Below are positions 4,804 through 8,143 of a stretch of 8,143 bases of DNA, in pieces. The notes under the pieces are model-generated. The model was given only the letters and a program-made list of their open reading frames with translations, was not told the origin of the DNA and ran no database searches. Location of the stretch: NCBI GenBank assembly GCA_022866005.1, contig JALHTV010000208.1, positions 1 through 8,143 on the forward strand, in the 5' to 3' direction. A program made the translations under genes and the position numbers. The first letter of the stretch is position 1; the number at the start of each line of letters is the position of its first letter. This stretch comes from Phycisphaerae bacterium. GTDB lineage: Bacteria; Planctomycetota; Phycisphaerae; SM23-33.

Positions 4804-6741
4804 CTAGGCGCGGCGCCGACGAATCAGCCCCACGGCGCCCAGACTCAGCAGCGCCAGTGTCGCCGGCTCAGGCAGCGCGGTCTGGCCTTCAGGAGCCGGA
4901 GCGGGCATGACCCACATCCAGTTGCCGCCCATCAGGGCGAGGTCGCTGCCATCCACCAGCCCGCTGGCGTCGCCAGTAAACTCGCACGTGCCCCAGGTCT
5001 GCCCGGTCTTCATCCACGCGCCACCCATCAACGCCAGGTCGCTACCGTCGACCTTCTGGTCGCCGTTGGCATCCCCGGCCGTCCAGCCCTGGAACGTCAC
5101 CACGTAGTTGGCATGGCCGCCCCCCACGATCGCTCCAGTGAAGGCCGCACCTCCCGGCAAGCCACGGGTGATGTTGCTGGTAATGCTGCTGAAGCTGCCG
5201 GTGATGCCGGACGTCGCCGTCAGCAGGGTGAACGTGTCACCTTCCCTGGGCCGGTAGCCGGTGCTGTCCACCGCCACCGTCGCCAGGCCGGAACCCAAGC
5301 TCATGCTTCCCTCACTGGTGATCTTGGAATTCTTCGTGGCCGAGGCGACCTCCATCTCCATCTTTGCACCGGAGGTGCTGACCGACAGTCCCAACTCGGA
5401 TGACACGACGGCATCGGCGCCGACCTTCAGTTCACCCGTACCGTTGCCGTAGGCGGCGTCAATGTTACCGAGCTTGATGTTACCGACGCTTCGCAGCGTC
5501 CCGCTGGTGACTTCCAGCCTGCCCGGCCCATTCGCACCGACCACGATGCCGAAGTAGCCCGTCACCGCCACGGACCCGCCGCTGATGCGCATGAAGCCCT
5601 GGGACGGGACAGCCGACGCGGTGTTCACGGCATCGGCTAGGATAATGGTCGGGGCGTCGACGAGCCCGTCGCTGCACAGGAACGTGCCATTGCCGCCCTT
5701 GGTACCCACACTCACCGTCACGACACTGGTCAGGGTGCCCCCGGTCATGTTGAACAGGCCCGTCCCGGTTCCGAGGGCGGCATTGTACTTCGACCCCACG
5801 CGCAGGCCGCCCGAAGCTCCGTTGCCCACAAAGAGCGAGCCTCCGCTGAGGTTATAGGTGCCCTGGCCCCGGCCCTCCGAGGCGTCCGTCTGCCCCAAAA
5901 GCAGCGGCTGTGGATAGTCGAAGATGACCAGCCCGGCGTGCTGGTTGAACACGCCCGTTCCTCGGTAACCGATTTGCAGTTTGTACCTGGATATGACGGT
6001 GCCGCCATACATCGTGAAGGAAGCCTGGCCACAGTACCCCGGCTTGCTGCGGCCGAGGTTGAACGCCTCACCAGAGATATCGATGCTCCCATTGGTCATG
6101 GTGAACTCGCCCAGGCTGTCGGCCCTGTCGGCGTCTCCGGTGTATCCCATAAGGAAGTCGTTGTTGTTGATCAGGGCCACGTACCCGCCCGTCTGAATGA
6201 ACTTCCCCGTGCCCCCGCCGCGGCCGATGTTCACCGTGTAGGTCGGCTCTCCCGAACGCAGGTGGTAATCCATGATCATAGACCCACCGGCAAGGGTGTA
6301 GGTGCCGTGCCCGAAGGTGCCCGACCCGGCAATGCCGAAGTAGGGCACGGCCACGCTGCCGCCAGCCTGGTAGACCGACCCATCATACCGCTGGGCGACC
6401 ATGAGGCTGCCGGTGGTCGTCGTCAGCACTGCCCCGTCAAGCACATGCAGCGCGCTGGGGGGCCTGGACTCGTACCCCTGATTCGGGTCGTTGGGGTCCA
6501 CCTCGACGCCGGTCCCGCCGATCCACAGCGCTATGGGGGAGCTCACGCTACTGTTCACCGTGACGGTGGCCCCATTGCGGATATAGGCTACATCATCGTT
6601 GTCCGGCACCGTCCCCCCAGCCCAGTTGGTGCCCACATTGTAGTTGCCGCCCGTGGCACCGATGTAATCATCGGCCCGGGCCGCCCCGGCCGCAGCCAAG
6701 GTAAACACAAAGCATGCGAACAAAGCTGTGCTTCGCCTCAT
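4804..6741 (-). CDS. Secreted PEP-CTERM surface protein with glycine-rich beta repeats and dockerin-like pair
   Basis: The 645-residue protein has four parts. Residues 1-23 are a Sec signal peptide (MRRSTALFACFVFTLAAAG, cleavage near ARA|DD). Residues about 28-95 carry the entry segment with 'GTNWAGGTVPDNDDVAYI'. Residues about 96-450 hold roughly a dozen imperfect repeats of the form GxGxaxaxGGxa (a = hydrophobic), for example GTGLFNMTGGTL and GQGTYNLSGGSL, which predict a beta-solenoid. Residues 556-609 are a dockerin-like pair (GDANGDQKVDGSDLALMGG and TGDASGLVDGSDLALMGG). The end (623-645) is a PEP-CTERM anchor: LPEP, a hydrophobic helix, then RRRRA. PEP-CTERM proteins are handled by an exosortase and placed on or released from the surface; no exosortase is in view. 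The ATG at 6741 has AAAGGAGA 6 nt upstream. An in-frame TTG at 6795 also has a strong ribosome site. Ligand and function are unknown. Confidence 0.88.
   Translation of the reverse strand: MRRSTALFACFVFTLAAAGAARADDYIGATGGNYNVGTNWAGGTVPDNDDVAYIRNGATVTVNSSVSSPIALWIGGTGVEVDPNDPNQGYESRPPSALHVLDGAVLTTTTGSLMVAQRYDGSVYQAGGSVAVPYFGIAGSGTFGHGTYTLAGGSMIMDYHLRSGEPTYTVNIGRGGGTGKFIQTGGYVALINNNDFLMGYTGDADRADSLGEFTMTNGSIDISGEAFNLGRSKPGYCGQASFTMYGGTVISRYKLQIGYRGTGVFNQHAGLVIFDYPQPLLLGQTDASEGRGQGTYNLSGGSLFVGNGASGGLRVGSKYNAALGTGTGLFNMTGGTLTSVVTVSVGTKGGNGTFLCSDGLVDAPTIILADAVNTASAVPSQGFMRISGGSVAVTGYFGIVVGANGPGRLEVTSGTLRSVGNIKLGNIDAAYGNGTGELKVGADAVVSSELGLSVSTSGAKMEMEVASATKNSKITSEGSMSLGSGLATVAVDSTGYRPREGDTFTLLTATSGITGSFSSITSNITRGLPGGAAFTGAIVGGGHANYVVTFQGWTAGDANGDQKVDGSDLALMGGAWMKTGQTWGTCEFTGDASGLVDGSDLALMGGNWMWVMPAPAPEGQTALPEPATLALLSLGAVGLIRRRRA
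4846..5358 (-). repeat. Copy A of the conserved C-terminal module (with 7232-7756)
   Basis: This stretch of the 645-residue protein gene matches 7232-7756 closely at DNA level, with only codon-sized indels. The dockerin-coding part is nearly identical. At 5313-5358 there are 46 identical consecutive bases, including all third codon positions. Confidence 0.8.
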
Positions 6742-6862
6742 CGGAAATCTCCTTTCATGACGAACGGGAAGAACGAACTCTAGCGGCTGCGTCAACAGCG
6801 CCTCCTTTCTGCGAACCCTGTCTGGCTCACTGGCTGAACGACAGCCGCTCCGAGATGACTAC
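6742..6862 (-). promoter_or_regulatory. Structured leader with two ribosome sites upstream of the PEP-CTERM gene
   Basis: The predicted leader is about 120 nt. It contains two strong Shine-Dalgarno sequences: AAAGGAGG (6808-6801), 5 nt before an in-frame TTG at 6795, and AAAGGAGA (6755-6748), 6 nt before the ATG at 6741. AGCGGCTG (6849-6842) can pair either locally with CAGCC (6836-6832) or over distance with CAGCCGCT (6789-6782); the two pairings exclude each other, and the distant one loops out the first ribosome site. A six-codon frame (MKGDFR) from 6758 ends on a TGA that overlaps the main ATG as ATGA. Sequence shows the elements; regulation is inferred. Confidence 0.45.
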
Positions 6863-6868
6863 ACAACC

Positions 6869-6897
6869 ATTATAAATGCACCGGCCTGCTGTGTCCA
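6869..6897 (-). promoter_or_regulatory. Strong sigma70-type promoter for the PEP-CTERM gene
   Basis: On the minus strand TGGACA (6897-6892) and TATAAT (6874-6869) are 17 bp apart. The -10 is a perfect consensus and the -35 has one mismatch, making it the best promoter in the window. The predicted start is near 6862. It suggests the gene is transcribed separately from its upstream paralogue. Confidence 0.7.
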
Positions 6898-7180
6898 GCA
6901 CAAGAGGCCAGGATTTGCCTCCGACGGCGGGATTTCCCGTCGCCAGTGCCCACACCTAAGTCCCTTCCGCACAATGCGGTATGCGCAGATGCCCACAGAC
7001 GCCTCGCCTGCGTCCCCAGCCAGGTGCACCGTCACCCCGCCGGCAGTCGCTGCCACCGGCCCAGCGGGCAGACACACTCGAAGGGAAACAGGCGCCCGTG
7101 CAAAAGGCCCGCCCGTGTTGCATCACGTTTGCGGGGTAACCCGCCAGGTCACCTCACCGCCTCCGACGCCGCAGCGCCGT
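6898..7180. other. Non-coding gap between the tandem PEP-CTERM genes
   Basis: I find no gene here. Frames that cross it lack a convincing start and ribosome site. It holds three modest hairpins: 6925-6942 (seven pairs with one wobble, ATTT loop), 7042-7054 (GGCAG-TCG-CTGCC) and 7131-7144 (GCGGG-GTAA-CCCGC). None is followed by a T run on the minus strand, so no clear terminator for the gene ending at 7181 is visible, although 7131-7144, 37 nt past the stop, is the best placed. Confidence 0.5.
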
Positions 7181-8143
7181 CTACCCTCCGTAGCCGCGCT
7201 TGCGGCGAAGGAGGGCCATCCCGCCCAGACCCAGCAACGCCAACGTCGCCGGTTCTGGCAGCGCGGTCTGGCCTCCAGGAGCCGGATTGAGCTTCCACAT
7301 CCAGTTGCCGCCCATCAGCGCCAGGTCGCTGCCATCCACCAGCCCGCTGGCGTCGCCAGTGAATTCGCAGGTGCCCCAGGTCTGGCCGGTCTTCATCCAC
7401 GACCCACCCATCAACGCCAGGTCGCTACCGTCGACCGCCTGGTCGCCGTTGGCATCGCCGGCCGTCCAGCCCTGGAACGTCACCACGTACAAGGGGGCAG
7501 CCGTGTTCGGGTCAGCCACGACCGCTCCGGTGAAGGCCGCACTTCCCGGCAGGCCACGGGTAATGTTGCTGCTGATGCTGCTGAAGTCACCGAACATGTA
7601 GTAACCCGGCGCCGCCGCCAGGAGGGTGAATTTGTCACCTTCCCTCGGCCGGTAGCCGGTGCTGTTCACCGCCAGCGTCGCCAAGCCCGAACCCAGGAAG
7701 ATACTCGTCGCACTGGTGATCTTGGAATTCTTCGTGGCCGAGGCGACCTCCATCTCTATCGAGCTGCCCGTCGCGTAGACCTGGAAGAGGTCGCTGAGGG
7801 CCACATCGGCGTCGGCCCCGACTTTCAGGGTCGCCTTGTTGCCCACGCCGGGTTTGCACTGGAACAACATGTAAAGCTGGGAGGCCCTGAAGGTGCCGCC
7901 GGTGATGTTCAGCTCGGCGTCCAGGCCCGGGGAGTAGGATCCGCGGTAACCCACATAGACGACCTTACCCTGGAAGCTCCCGCCGGAGATGTTCACCTCC
8001 GCCCGGCCGGGGGAACCGCTTGAGGGCGTCTCTCTGGCGATGACGGTGTTATAGCCGACGTCGACCACCCCGCCGCTGAGGTTCAGCGTGCCTTTGCCCC
8101 GCGTGTAGCCCAGCAGCAGGGTCGTGACCATGGTGAGCCTCCC
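7181..8143 (-). CDS. PEP-CTERM/dockerin-like surface protein, paralogue (partial, N-terminus beyond right edge)
   Basis: The frame is open to the last base of the window, giving the C-terminal 320 residues. The ATG at 8131 is not a credible start: what follows is already beta-repeat (GKGTLNLSGGVVDVG, GRAEVNISGGSFQG, DAELNITGGTFRAS), there is no signal peptide, and the frame continues upstream. After three or four repeats come a linking domain shared with the downstream paralogue (IEMEVASATKNSKIT, GYRPREGDKFTLL, SNITRGLPG), a dockerin-like pair at 229-282 (GDANGDQAVDGSDLALMGG and TGDASGLVDGSDLALMGG) and a PEP-CTERM tail (LPEPATLALLGLGG, then LLRRKRGYGG). The tail differs from its neighbour by extending past the basic cluster with GYGG. 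The two genes are in the same orientation, 439 bp apart, and arose by duplication; the neighbour has its own promoter. Function unknown. Confidence 0.88.
   Translation of the reverse strand, partial: GRLTMVTTLLLGYTRGKGTLNLSGGVVDVGYNTVIARETPSSGSPGRAEVNISGGSFQGKVVYVGYRGSYSPGLDAELNITGGTFRASQLYMLFQCKPGVGNKATLKVGADADVALSDLFQVYATGSSIEMEVASATKNSKITSATSIFLGSGLATLAVNSTGYRPREGDKFTLLAAAPGYYMFGDFSSISSNITRGLPGSAAFTGAVVADPNTAAPLYVVTFQGWTAGDANGDQAVDGSDLALMGGSWMKTGQTWGTCEFTGDASGLVDGSDLALMGGNWMWKLNPAPGGQTALPEPATLALLGLGGMALLRRKRGYGG
7232..7756 (-). repeat. Copy B of the conserved C-terminal module (with 4846-5358)
   Basis: This is the second copy, in direct orientation about 2.4 kb away. The offset between copies shifts from 2386 to 2383 to 2398 bp, always in multiples of three, so both frames are kept. 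The identical 46-base tract is at 7711-7756. Direct repeats this long could recombine and fuse or delete the genes. Confidence 0.8.

Noticed and set aside
5938..6783. Plus-strand 281-residue open frame
   Set aside because: It is antisense to the PEP-CTERM beta-repeat gene and has no ribosome site or recognisable domain.
6859..7077. Minus-strand 72-residue open frame in the gap between the paralogues
   Set aside because: It overlaps the strongest promoter in the window, has no convincing ribosome site and resembles no family I know.
6974..8023. Plus-strand 349-residue open frame
   Set aside because: It is antisense to the paralogue at 7181-8143, which has clear domains. Long antisense frames are expected at this GC content, and the product has no recognisable feature.
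1..8143. CRISPR array, tRNA, rRNA, insertion sequence or defence system
   Set aside because: There are no short regularly spaced repeats, no cloverleaf, no transposase or terminal inverted repeats, and no defence-type domains among the genes. The only long repeat is the paralogous protein module.

Overview
The window is GC-rich, tightly packed bacterial chromosome. Two proteins combine a signal peptide, glycine-rich beta repeats, a dockerin-like calcium-loop pair and a PEP-CTERM anchor. A large secreted protein starts its mature part with an 'IPAD..GYVVVRDV' segment of a kind I associate with planctomycetes. Together these suggest Planctomycetota, possibly the Phycisphaerae side. This is an inference from protein architecture; no rRNA or other marker is present.

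Layout, left to right. (1) Positions 1-1074, minus strand: pyrE (orotate phosphoribosyltransferase), then a membrane-anchored thioredoxin-fold protein without a CxxC motif that runs off the left edge. (2) 1075-1301: a divergent control region with one good promoter per strand. (3) 1302-1760, plus: a YbaK/EbsC-family aminoacyl-tRNA deacylase. (4) 1821-2357, minus: a two-helix membrane protein with a bacterial PH-like domain, convergent with the deacylase. (5) 2358-2567: a second divergent control region. (6) 2568-4628, plus: a 686-residue secreted protein of unknown function. (7) 4629-4803: two separate hairpins, one for each of the convergent flanking genes. (8) 4804-6741, minus: a complete 645-residue PEP-CTERM/dockerin-like beta-repeat protein with a structured leader and a strong promoter. 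(9) 6898-7180: non-coding. (10) 7181-8143, minus: the C-terminal 320 residues of a tandem paralogue that continues off the right edge.

The left half is housekeeping (pyrimidine synthesis, tRNA editing, small membrane proteins). The right half is a cell-envelope or secreted-protein locus. The two PEP-CTERM proteins share an almost identical C-terminal module but have diverged N-terminal repeat regions, so they look like a surface-protein family in which a fixed anchor carries a variable repeat region. The nearby 686-residue secreted protein could belong to the same envelope programme, but only proximity suggests it. I see no mobile element, CRISPR array, tRNA, rRNA or defence system. Nothing here amounts to a clearly new multi-gene system. 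The most unusual material is the paralogous surface-protein pair and its leader RNA.
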